Positions 1-10,217 of a stretch of DNA of 64,000 bases are shown here, one piece after another. The notes beneath the pieces are model-generated. The model worked only from the letters and a program-made list of their open reading frames with translations, ran no database searches and was not told the origin of the DNA. The stretch is from Anthonomus grandis grandis (taxonomy: Eukaryota > Arthropoda > Insecta > Coleoptera > Curculionidae). The stretch lies in NCBI RefSeq assembly GCF_022605725.1, contig NC_065554.1, positions 12,667,100-12,731,099 on the forward strand, given 5' to 3'. The first letter of the stretch is position 1, and each line of letters starts with the position of its first letter. The position numbers and the translations under genes are program-made.

Positions 1-327
1 GAATATTATTTGTTTTAAGTGTTTGTGCCTTATTTTGGATTATTTTTATACTGGTGAGTTTTCTCACGGAGCATATCCAATTTCCATTATCTTTTATTTC
101 CTATTTTTATTGTTGTTGCTATTTACATTTCAACATTTTATTTTAAATATATGTGTTTTACAAGATATTAATAATATTTGACATAAAACATTTAATACCT
201 GTTTAATCTACATAAAATATTTACAGATAATTCATTTAATAAAAGCAGAGTGCTAGAGCTGCATATCATCTTTTTCCTTTTACCTAAAATGGCCATATAA
301 CGTAGATTTATTTACCAACAAGTTGCT

Positions 328-468
328 TATTGTGGAGTGATTGAGCCACAGAGCAATCTTTCTGTATTGTGGAGTGTTTGAGCCACTTGCAGAGCAATTA
401 TTTTATTTATTGCTATTGTGGAGTGCTAGAGCCACTTAGCACTGTATTGTGGAGTGTTTGAGCCACTT
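328..468. repeat. Four spaced copies of a ~22-bp motif
   Basis: Four copies of a core close to TATTGTGGAGTG-n-T-n-GAGCCAC start near 328, 365, 414 and 445. Spacing is irregular (37, 49 and 31 bp), so this is a cluster of short direct repeats rather than a strict tandem array. A fainter trace (GAGTGCTAGAGC) lies near 248. No open frame runs through it. Its function is unknown; it could be a subterminal repeat block of an unrecognised transposon. Confidence 0.7.
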
Positions 469-480
469 ACAGATTTGAAT

Positions 481-1860
481 GTTGCAAACTACGTTTTCCT
501 GTACTATTTATAGTATGAAACTCTACCTTTCCAAATATCCTATTTTACTATCTGTTTAAGCAGTTAATAGCACATTTATATTGCGCTAGTGGGTGACAGA
601 CACAATGCGTAATAATATTCCAAATATAATAAATAGCTATTAAATAATAATTTAACTAGTTATAAATGTTTAAATCTTTTAATAATCAAAATATCTAAAT
701 ACTAAATAAAATAACATAATTAGGAAATTGGTTGCTCAACACATTTATTTTTACCAGGTACGTACGTTATGTCATCTTACACTTGACTACATGTATCAAC
801 ATATTTATCAACATAATCAACAAGTAATTTAAGTATCGTGGTTTTTAAATATATAATGTAAGTAATTATCACTAAGATTAGTATTTGATTTATTTGATTA
901 ATATTTTTTTTATAATAAAAATTGGTAAACGCCCTATATATTAAAATTAAAATATTTATTTACCGCCACCGGATTTGAATTTAGCATTTTTGGCCTGACA
1001 TGCGAACCAAACTATTAAAACAAACTTGTCAGCGAGATGATTTATAAATGTTTCTAATAAAACTATGGCTTTACATAAATCGTGTAAATAATCCAACTAT
1101 AGCAGAGCAAATCAAAGAATATGTAGGATAGTATTTTTTTTATAATTAAAATAACATAATCAGTTAGTGTAAGCTTTTCTTTATCTTTATATTCTAAAAG
1201 TATTTTTTCTTTCAAAATGATGATGTGATATATAGTTTGCGCTCGTTAAAACAATATTTAAGGTTCTCAGAAAATTGATACTGCCGAACCGAATCTGTGG
1301 AAACTGCTGACTCAAAAACCCGATTGATTTCTGTTAACGGTACGACGGTGATTAAAGGGGAATAATAAAAAAGCTGACTCAGTACTTAATACTTATTAAA
1401 AAATGAGGACACGAAAAACAGGTAGTCAGTCGAAGTCTTTGAAGAGTAAAAGTCGATCTAATCTGCCGGTTTAAGTCGCGCGATCACCAAAAAAGACGGT
1501 TTTGGTGCCGTGCAAGAGCTTTATAATTATAACGGGAGAAGACGGCTTCCGGTTTTATAATTTTGAGTATTTTAAAGACAAATTAAGACGTAACTAAGAC
1601 GGATTTTTTTTAAATAAATCGAAGACGTAAATATAATAAGACGCTGTCGTGTAGTGTGAAGTTAATTAAGCGGGTTTTATGTAAAACAAGTCTTATCATC
1701 ACACTTTATTATTCATGTTATTAACTCTACTTGATTCACTTATTTATTAAACTCTTTCTTTTGTTGTTCTGCCATCCAGACTTTCATTTCCTAAAAGAAC
1801 CCAATAATATCTCTAGCGATAAAGAAAAAACCTACAAATACATCACAAGAAAGAAAGGTT
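481..1860. other. No gene recognised; AT-rich, then a small basic ORF
   Basis: 481-1240 is AT-rich with no recognisable coding or repeat structure. From about 1240 to 1700 the sequence is less AT-rich. It contains a short + strand frame starting at ATG 1402 that is rich in Arg, Lys and Ser and stops after about 23 codons, followed by more basic-looking codons in other frames. This may be a broken 5' part of the LINE that follows, but no motif supports that. Confidence 0.4.
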
Positions 1861-1869
1861 TCCAATGCT

Positions 1870-3110
1870 GACCAAGTCTTGTCTGAATTGCCAAAAAACA
1901 ACGAACAATGCATTCTAAAAAGTTTTTGTGTTTCTGCTGCTTTTAGCAAAAAAGCTGAAATGTATCACCCGAATTTTTGGCCAAACGGTGTTGCTGTTGA
2001 TAGGTTGTCACTTATGAGATATAGAAAGGTGAATAAAGGCGGAGATTTTTTAGTAGAGCAATAACAAAATATATCCAACCTGAATCAACTAAACCTACAC
2101 AAAAAATCAATATGTTGCAGGTCTATTGCCTTGGAATGTACAAAATTTAACAACTGCGTTGAGTCATAGGAATTGGATTGGAAAGTACTCCAGAATGTAA
2201 AATTTTGTGGATTACAGAGCACTAGACAGTAAAGAGCAACTGAAGTTAAGTTTCGGTTTGTAGAAAAGAAAACAAACATGGGGAAGCAGGACACCTTTAT
2301 ACAAGGTGTCCTGCGAGGTAAGGGACAAAATTTTACTAAATGTTCTTCTAGATAAATTCCAGTCGAAAATGTCCTATGAAAATAAGTCTGCAATTGCTTC
2401 CTTACTGTTATTGTGCCGATTAGTTTAATTTATTTCCTTCAGAAAATATTTCTGTTAAGTAGCCTTCAATATTATCCTAATTATGATTATTCTAAAATGA
2501 AAACGATAAATCCATTTTTCTTAAACCAACTACACCTGATGAAATAATTCCCCTCTCAGAGTCTTTGAAAAATAAGTTAAGCAGTGGGTATGATGAAATT
2601 CCCACATCAATTGTCAAATGTTGCATAAATAAAATAAACACTATATTACTATACATTATATTAAGCAATTCGCTAAAGTTTGACATTTGCTCAAAAAATC
2701 TAAAAGTAGTACTAATAAGCCTTTATTTAACTCAGTTGTTTCTCCCGAGATGAGCAATTACCGACCAATGGCATTTTATCATGGTGAAAATCTCTTTAGT
2801 AACACCCAACATGGATATCTGGCTGGCCAACTGCTGTCTTCTAATTTACAAATACCATGATGGTGTGATGCCATACCATCAACTTATTGAAAAAAAATAC
2901 TCTGGATAGAGATAACATAGTTAAAAAACTTTTGATTTCTATGGCATAAGAGGCAATACGAAAAGCTTATTTGACTCTTACCTTACAAACTGGTACCATT
3001 CTGTCGAAATTTGCCAAATTGCAATAAAAAAACGCCCATAGGACTCAAAACTCTGTAGGGTGTGTCAAACAAGTCTGACTCAAAACTCTATTAGGCAGAC
3101 TGGGAAGTTA
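1870..3110 (+). pseudogene. LINE (non-LTR retrotransposon) remnant with RT N-terminal half
   Basis: A decayed + strand non-LTR retrotransposon. At 2510-2680 the frame gives a typical RT entry: KPTTPDEI, then SSGYDEIPTSIVK, matching the LINE pattern in which SSGxDxIP precedes the palm. It is followed by traces of a NYRP box near 2755. Near 2930-3010 another frame reads DFYGIRGN then LFDSYLTNWYHSVEI, the usual IRG-xxxLFxSYLxNR segment. Stops and frame changes separate these blocks and no YADD box is seen, so the copy is 3'-truncated. The 1879-2064 frame (HPNFWPNGVAVDRL) may be the end of the upstream ORF but I do not recognise it. Dead copy; clade not assigned. Confidence 0.7.
2286..2314. repeat. 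Perfect 12-bp stem, 5-nt loop hairpin
   Basis: GCAGGACACCTT (2286-2297) is followed by TATAC and then its exact reverse complement (2303-2314). It lies inside the LINE remnant. No T-run or known regulatory element adjoins it. Confidence 0.75.
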
Positions 3111-3415
3111 ATTGGTATCCGTTTTATTCATAATTTTCATGGAGGGAGCAAATGGAGTGATCGAAGGCATCGACATGAAATAACATAAAAATATCAAATT
3201 TTTTTACGTAGCTTCAAACTTGGTTTAAACAAAATTTAAATTAATCTTAAATTAGAAAAAGCACAAATAGAAGTATATGAGAACGACCAATATATATAAT
3301 AAATTAAAAGATTTGTCAATTTCAGTCTCCTATCAGACCAACTCAGACAATAGATATTCAGGGGGACATATAATTTTATAGTTGACAAAGTTCTGTCAAT
3401 CACCCCCTCACCTCC

Positions 3416-3770
3416 AGCTAACCTCACTTTGATAAGTCAAATGGGAACCTCTATCGTCTCCAATGTCTTTTATTATCACACGCTTTTTGCTTACTATTCC
3501 CTTATACACCAACCGATTTTGTTTTTTTTGGTTTGGTTAAATAGGAGATTGTATGGCCTTTAAAATGATGTATCACACATAGGGTAGCCATATGAAATAC
3601 AAAAGTTTGAGGTGGATAAAATATTCATTATTCCTACACATTTTTGGTCACTATTCGCTGGTACGTCAACCGATATTTTTTGGCACTGTTGAATATACGA
3701 TTTAATGCTGCTGACACTGATCTGTCACATGATAAGGGTTCCCATTTGACTTATCAAAGTGCGGTTAGCT
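3416..3770. repeat. MITE-like element with 34-bp inverted ends
   Basis: The 34 bases at 3416-3449 (starting AGCTAACC, ending GGGAACC) recur as reverse complement at 3737-3770 with a single mismatch. The enclosed 355 bp have no coding frame of note. Both ends begin with AGCT. A clear target duplication is not visible, so family assignment (Tc1/mariner MITE or other) is open. The inner right part (GGCACTGTTGAATAT then TGCTGCTGACAC) is shared with 4440-4495 and 6389-6430. Confidence 0.7.
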
Positions 3771-4017
3771 GTAACGTAAAATGTATATCTAGATTGATTT
3801 TTTTTTTAAGAAGGCATTTAGGTAGAATATAGTTCGTTTTGAAATAAAAGCACTCTATGTATTATTTATTTTTTTATTTCGTATATCTACATACATTAAT
3901 ATAATGATAACAAAGACATACGAAATTTTTGAATTATGCACCTAGATAACCGAATATCTGCATGTGCTCCTAATTATTTTTACAATTAAATAAAACATAT
4001 GTTAACTAATATTATGA

Positions 4018-4312
4018 CACTATGCTTTGACATTTGGAGAGTGGCTTAATGAACAGTTTTCAGGGATGTGGCGTGGTGCAATTTAATAGCCCGCACGGTC
4101 GCCAGACTTAATAGCTCTAGATTTTTTCCTTTGGGGGTATTTAAAAAGCAAAGTTTATAAAACCCCACCTCAAAATAATAACGATTTAAAGGATCGAATT
4201 ACTCGCGAATGTAGAGATATTAGCGGACAAACACTTGCCAATATTCCCGAGGAATTTCAAAATAGACTTTTACTAAAACAGAATTTCAAGACAGAGCACA
4301 GCAGAGGACATT
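4018..4312 (+). pseudogene. Mariner-type transposase, C-terminal fragment
   Basis: Translation from 4018 gives HYALTFGEWLNEQF, then after two stops PARSPDLIALDFFLWGYLK and a helical tail (NNDLKDRITREC). This is the C-terminal catalytic block of Tc1/mariner transposases, with the third catalytic acid in the SPDLxxLDFFLWG motif. The N-terminal HTH and first catalytic Asp are absent. The in-frame stops (near 4080) make it a pseudogene. The bases just upstream (3943-4060) are repeated at 4493-4612, so the fragment is part of a dispersed family in this region. Confidence 0.85.
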
Positions 4313-4315
4313 TTT

Positions 4316-4640
4316 ACACCCTTACTGTATATAAGTCTATAAACTTAAATTTTTTATGCTTTTTTTATAATGACATACCAAAGTATGACGTCGATATAAT
4401 TAATATTCATTATTACCAGATGTCTTGCTCACCAACTGTTACGATTTAATCTTTTTTGGCACTATTCAATATATATTTTAATGCTGCTGACACATAATAA
4501 AAATATCTGCATGTGCTCCTAATTGTTTTTACAAACAAAATTAAATAAAATATATATTAATTAATATTATGACCCTACGCTTTGACATTTCGAGAGTGGC
4601 TTAATGAAGAGTTTCGCGAATAACGGAGCACACCGGAGAA
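4316..4640. repeat. Second copy of the local dispersed repeat
   Basis: The stretch from ACCCTTACTGTATATAAG through TTTGACATTTCGAGAGTGGCTTAATGAA matches 6250-6430 in its first half and 3943-4060 in its second half. The second half again reaches the mariner codons for EWLNE before breaking off. So at least three partial copies of one mariner-related repeat (3640-4060, here, 6245-6457) lie within 3 kb. All are direct repeats and all are truncated. Confidence 0.65.
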
Positions 4641-4929
4641 CACTAAATGTGTCCGTCAATCTTACAGCAGTATTAACTGTTATAATTAAAGCAAATTTAC
4701 CATGTCAGAATGTGAATTTACTATATTTATTAAATTAACCTAAATGATACTAGATTTTGGAAAATGACAGCTTTTTTACTGTCGATATAGTCATTTTGCA
4801 TAAAAATTAATTCATATGGTTAAAACTTACTCTTACAGAACGTCACGAAATTTACAGGAGCCCGTAAAAATGATTGAAATACGGTTAAAATTCCCTGCTT
4901 ACATTTTTATAACATCACAGGTACCTGTA

Positions 4930-5510
4930 AATTCGAATGTTAGGCAGCTTGCATCTTAGAAAGCCAAATGCAGGATCGAAATTGTGGAAGTACCAAGAGA
5001 ATAAGTTATTTTATTAGACCAAACGTTCCTGCAAAAAAATTCACAAAAAGAAACTCATTAATAGAAATGCTGGGTGCTCTGCATTAACGTGGAAACCACT
5101 AGTAGAAGGTGATGCTGGTAATTCGAAAGTAATTATTAATAGTATTGGACCACACCAAGTTTAAAGATTTGTTAGAAGAAACAAACAAAGAGATTTCCTA
5201 ACAAATACTGATCCGCCTACAATTGGGAGTATTAAAAAAGTATGGCCTGTGCTTTTTACTACATTTTCCGAAGCTGACCCAAAAAGCTAAGTATAAGAAG
5301 TTTACCATTCTTGACGAAGATCAGGACGAAATCGTGCTGCAGTCACTGAGGATACTGGCACATTACTTTAAAGAAGATTTGTCGACCTTTTGTTATCAGT
5401 TTGACGTAAGTACAGGCTGTAAATATATAATTTTTTAATAGCTTACGGTTTTTTCTTTTTTTTTAAGAACATCAAACCTGAAATTCAAGAAATATGGAAT
5501 CGCGTAAGTT
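4930..5510 (+). pseudogene. Unrecognised gene fragment with an apparent 62-nt intron
   Basis: Fragments in different frames read like real protein. 5205-5290 gives NTDPPTIGSIKKVWPVLF. From about 5294 the frame of the 5223 ORF gives YKKFTILDEDQDEIVLQSL, then LAHYFKEDLSTFCYQFD. That frame ends in a consensus donor (GAC|GTAAGT at 5406). A polypyrimidine tract and acceptor follow at 5467, and 5468-5503 continue in phase (NIKPEIQEIWNR) to another GTAAG. The upstream stretch from 4930 has stops. I do not recognise the family. It could be a decayed host gene or a transposon gene with introns; the frameshift near 5290 argues against a functional copy. Confidence 0.4.
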
Positions 5511-6244
5511 TTGGAATTATATTAAAATTTGTATTAATATGGATGTTAACGTTGTTTTGTTTACATTCGACATTAACTTAACAAAACATGTAGTTCAAAA
5601 AGCAAACACAATAAGGGGCCCATATTGTTTTTCCTGCATGTAAGCATGTTAATTGTTTATAGCTTAATGAATCCTAATATTTTAAGGTTAATTCCATTAA
5701 GCTTATCTTTTATCCTTTGTTTCACTACAAAATAAATTTGTTATGTTAAGATATGTTTAAATAAATGTATAAGGAAATATATTTTTATTTTTTCGTAAAA
5801 GCTTTTAGTTTGGGATAATCTCACAATTTTTAAACGAATTTTATTTAAGAAATATTACAGCAAAAATATATTATATCTAAATATAAAATAAAAACACAGA
5901 AAACATACCAGCATTTTTTAACCAAAAATATTATATTAAATTTACAGGGTCTCTGAAAAATGCTTAACCTTTTTTAAAGGATTTCTACGGATATAATCGT
6001 TGAATTTGCATTAAAATCATTGTAAAAGTACAAGACTACAGTAAATCTTTAGTAATATTGCTTAAAAATTACTATAATTATTGCTTACATTTTACAGAAG
6101 GCCGCAGTAAAATTACAAATAAAAAAATTCACATTTTTACAGATATTTTAAATTAACAGTACTAAAATAAGTTTACTACTTCTTTTGCTGGCAACATATG
6201 ACCTACTAAATTTGCTGTAAAATTACCACATTTTGATTTTCAGT

Positions 6245-6457
6245 GAACACCTTTTTAAACCCTTACTGTATATAAGTCTATAAACTTAAATTGTTTATCC
6301 TTTTTTTTTATAATGACGGTATGACGTCGATAAAATATTCATTATTACCAGACATCTTACCTCACTAATCGCTGTTACGATTTAATTTTTTTTGGCACTG
6401 TTGAATATACATTTTAATGCTGCTGACACACGATAAGGGATACCCTTATCATGTGTC
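6245..6457. repeat. Third dispersed-repeat copy, ending in a hairpin
   Basis: Matches 4312-4500 from ACCCTTACTGTATATAAG to the TGCTGCTGACAC block. At its end, GACACACGATAAGGG (6425-6439) and CCCTTATCATGTGTC (6443-6457) form a 15-bp stem with one mismatch and a 3-nt loop. The sibling at 3722-3738 has only a related TGTCACATGATAAGGG, so the hairpin may be the element terminus. Confidence 0.6.
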
Positions 6458-6470
6458 ATTTATTATTGTC

Positions 6471-7798
6471 ATGTGATATTTTATTATTGATTTTTTTTCT
6501 CTCTTGAATTATGTCAGTACGTGTACAACAAATGCCATGAATAAACAGTTTTAATTATATTATCATTGAGTTTAAGTTTTAGCTTTACTAAGATGGTTCG
6601 CCTATTTTCTTTTATTATTTATACGCTTATGCTACTAGTTAGATGGCACGTAGAACGCGAAGAACCTTCGTTAAGATCTGACAAATGCATCTAACAGCTA
6701 TCATAAGATCATAAAACGTGTTTTTAAAATGGAAACAAATTGTCTCGAAATCGCAGATGATGTGCTTATAATTCGCATTCATGGCGGCCTTCTTGTTATG
6801 GTACTTGGATTACAATATTGCAATTCACAGGTTCCTGTCTACGTGCGGAATAGATCGTAGGATCTGTTTTGAGATTTGACCATGAGACTAAAAAGATCGA
6901 ATCTTTACTGCATTGGGATTTATGGAAACGATAATAAAAAATTAATACAGAGTGGTTTACCTGGAACATTGATCCTAAAAGACTACAATTGTAACAATAA
7001 ATTACATTTAATACAAGTTAAATCTTTGTGTATAATCTCTAGTGGTTTTATCTATTTTACACATTTTAAATGTTGCTGACTGAAAACGTTGCAAGATATT
7101 CAAATAACTGTAATCTAAATTGAAGTAGTTTATAATGAGCTCACTAATTTAATTTATAAAGCTGAATAGACAGTGATAGGATAATAGGGATATGCGTATA
7201 TTATTTATAGGGTACTTTAAGGGGGCAAGGGATAAGAAGATTGTTCTTTAAATGGATCAATTCTGCTTTATTACAAAGATACAGGGTGGTTTTTTGTATT
7301 TTAGTAAAAACTGTTTTTAACCTTGTAACTAAACCCTGTACTTACTTAACGGCTTGAAATGCTCTTGGGACATCATAAATATAAAAAGTAGCCAAATTCC
7401 AGGGCTGGATTCGGCAAGTTCTCAAATGGAAAACCTTCATTGTGACACACCTTATACATCGAAATATGGTAGTAAGTCTACATACGTTATTTTAGCGGTC
7501 TGGACATCTCTTTGTAGCATGTTTATTTCTGTTATTCCTAGACTTTAGCACTACATGATGTTTTGTGTCATATATCTGACCGTAGTTTTTGTAAGTGGTT
7601 CACAAACACTTCAGTTTTTACTTCACTAAAATTCAATGAAGATCTGCAGGGAGAAAACTTGTAGTAGCAAACGTTCACGTGAGTGCCCGGTAATTACTGT
7701 GAATGAAACTGTTTTAGTGTATTGGTATCAGTCATAGTTTATTACAAATGTTGATGGTATGATATATAGCATACTGGAAATTTCTTTGCTTTGGTTTT
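6471..7798. other. No gene recognised
   Basis: Short frames occur but none has motifs. The only structure found is the 57-bp inverted-ended piece at 7282-7338, listed separately. Confidence 0.5.
7282..7338. mobile_element. 57-bp mini element with mariner-like CAGGG ends and TA flanks
   Basis: It starts CAGGGTGG and ends CCCTG, and is directly flanked by TA on both sides (7280-7281, 7339-7340), as expected of Tc1/mariner insertions. Nothing can be encoded in it. It is either an extreme internal-deletion derivative or a chance pairing of two short motifs; a similar 72-bp piece lies at 55904-55975. Confidence 0.45.
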
Positions 7799-8060
7799 TA
7801 GCCAGGAATCATTTAACAATGAACAGGAACTAGAAAAGTATAGGTCTATAGCCTATAGGATGCAAGATTTAAAGTATAAAACCCAGTGCCAAGCATACAA
7901 ATTAAATATTAACAGAGACTTACTCGAAATATAACAGTTGGGTTACCTCTCAAGTGGAACTGCGAAAAAAGCTAAGAAATATGAAATTTAGTTGAATATA
8001 GAAAATGCTGTGCTTGAATTGGGAAATTTATAAGGCATTGTGAATAAAAATGTAATTTAA
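7799..8060 (+). pseudogene. Unrecognised coding-like fragment
   Basis: After a TTTTTAG at 7795-7801 the + frame reads QESFNNEQELEKYRS, then DLKYKTQCQAYKLNINRDLL, a stop, and continues open in the same style (QLGYLSSGTAKKAKKYE, later ENAVLELGNL). The composition is that of a charged, probably coiled-coil protein rather than random AT-rich DNA. At least two in-frame stops break it. No family recognised. Confidence 0.35.
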
Positions 8061-8992
8061 TATTTTCAATAAGCAGCACATAAACTAGTAGAGTACAATC
8101 TTAGATTGCGTCAGTGAATGTATTTTCATAGGTCAGTTGCATGCTCAGATTCTAAATATAAATGTTCTTCCAATTCAAGTACTTTAGGATAACAACCAAT
8201 TCTAGCATAAGAATGGCTAATACTTTGGAAATATAGACAACTCAATATATTGGTGTAAAATAACACTTTATCAGGATTGTGTTGACACTTGAATACGAAT
8301 AAAATTAAGTTAAGTTTTTGATTTTTTTACTAATATTTCTTTTCTAAAAATATCAGTAATAGCCTATCGTAAAACTTAAATATTTCAAGGACAAGTTCAA
8401 TGTTGTGGAATATATTGATATTATTTTGAGTGTTATGTTGATATTTGTGTTCAGTTTAACTATTGCAGAATGTAAGGAGGGGTCTAAGAATGATTACGTA
8501 ATGTTATTTATACCCAACATTATATTTATGGCGTGTTCTAATTCATACGTGATAGTATAATAGGTTAAAAATGTAATAATGATTCAGCAAAAACGTGTTA
8601 AAATAGTTATTTATATATCGAGTATGTAACATGATCCTTTTTTTCTGAATGATAATTTTCCTATGAATAAATTGTCTACTATCGAAGAGATTAAAAAATG
8701 TAGACCCAAATGCCAAAAAAAATCAGAAAAATCTCAGAATGATATAGTTACTTAATATAGAAAGAAGTATTGTTATGTCCATAATAAGGTTTTTCCTTTT
8801 AGCGTAGCATGTTTATTCTACAAATATATTATTATGTATTAGTATTTTTTAATAATGCGTTTTGTTATAATATATTTTATAATAAAGTTATTAAAAATTT
8901 CTAAATATAGGCCTAGATACATAATTATTTTAATAAATTTATTCAAATATTTTATCAAAATTATTAATTAAAAAAAAAATAGTTTACATTAT
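8061..8992. other. No gene recognised
   Basis: AT-rich sequence with many stops in all frames; no repeats of note were seen by eye. Confidence 0.5.
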
Positions 8993-9271
8993 TACATATC
9001 GTCCCTTCAATGTTAAAACCGTGAATGTGCCAATTTGTAGTTTTGAGAAAACCCCCATTTAATATTGAAATGAGGACTAAAAATACGCCCTTTTTTTTAG
9101 AGTACCGATGTATAATTAGGATTGGTTCGAGTTGCAAATTAAATTTTTATCGATTTTTAATTTTATTTATTTATTTTTTTTAAAAGAGCACATTCATTGT
9201 TTTGGCATATGTATAATGTAAATTGAAATTTTGCACATTCGTGGTTTTGGCATTGAGGGGACGATATGTGA
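8993..9271. mobile_element. MITE, ~279 bp, ~37-bp terminal inverted repeats
   Basis: The left end (from ACATATCGTCCCTTCAATG at 8994) and the reverse complement of the right end (9233-9270, ...ATTGAGGGGACGATATGT) match over about 37 bp with four or five differences, both reaching GTGAATGTGC or CACGAATGTGC. A third partial copy of the inner motif (GCACATTCATTGTTTTGGCAT) lies at 9188-9208. No coding capacity. The target duplication is unclear, so the superfamily is not assigned. Confidence 0.8.
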
Positions 9272-9719
9272 AAAATAATCAATATGAATGAATACTAGAA
9301 AAACAATTTTTTTTCAACCTAACTAACATCGCAAAAAAATAATAAATGTTTTTTATCCAATAATTCTTTGTGGGTATTTTTCTGTAAAGACAGACTTCTC
9401 TAAGAAAGCAAGATGGGTATATAATTATTACATACACGGAATCTCGAAAGAACGGAATATTGCAATTTTCTCGACAACCCTGTATATTTCAAATCGCAAA
9501 AACCCTCGAACCCGTTAGTTTTTATTTTTTCTTGCACATTTTTTTATAGAAAAAATGAGTATACAGGATAGCCGAAAAAGAAGTTTTTTTTTTCAAATAG
9601 AACACCTTATATATTCTTTCAAATTTAGATTCTACGTAAAATTCTAGACACATTTTATGTACTATACCTATGTCCTATACCTAAATTTAACCGTTTTTGA
9701 CGTATTGACTGTCGAAGTA

Positions 9720-10217
9720 TAACCACTTTGCACATTTAACATTCTATGAAATTGATGATTTGGATAAAGAAACGGAGTGCTTTGAAGAAAACCTTAAAAA
9801 GGGAAACTGTCAACGTAACTATCAAGTATCACCATAATAAAGCGATTAACACTTAAATTATGACTATAAAATATCCAAATATGAACATAACGCAATCAAC
9901 GGTAAGCAAAATTCAGAAAAAATATCGAGAATCTGCCAGTGCAAAAAATTTACGGAAAGACCGTTCTTTCTGAAGTAGAACATAATTAAGTTACATTAAA
10001 GATTAATACTCCAGGAATATTCTTGTAAAACCTTGTAAACAATAAACAACATACCATATTATTGAAAAAAATACTCAGTATCCGCAAACGGATGTGGATG
10101 ATTAATAGTATGATCTTAGCACTATATTTTTTTAAGGAAATCTAAATGCAGATTTGTATTTAGATTTCTTTTCTTTTCAAATCAAAAGCATCCGGATATT
10201 CCACAGCAGCAAATATA
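9720..10217 (+). pseudogene. Mariner transposase, N-terminal and middle part (left of insert)
   Basis: An HTH-like segment reads KYPNMNITQSTVSKIQKKY then RESASAKNLRKDRSF (9870-9970), the second helix-turn-helix of mariner transposases that bind their own inverted repeats. Farther on, one frame at about 10130-10190 reads GNLNADLYLDFF, the conserved segment before the second catalytic Asp. Several stops and at least one deletion lie between, and the first catalytic Asp was not found. The frame is then broken by the pogo insertion at 10217. Confidence 0.75.
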
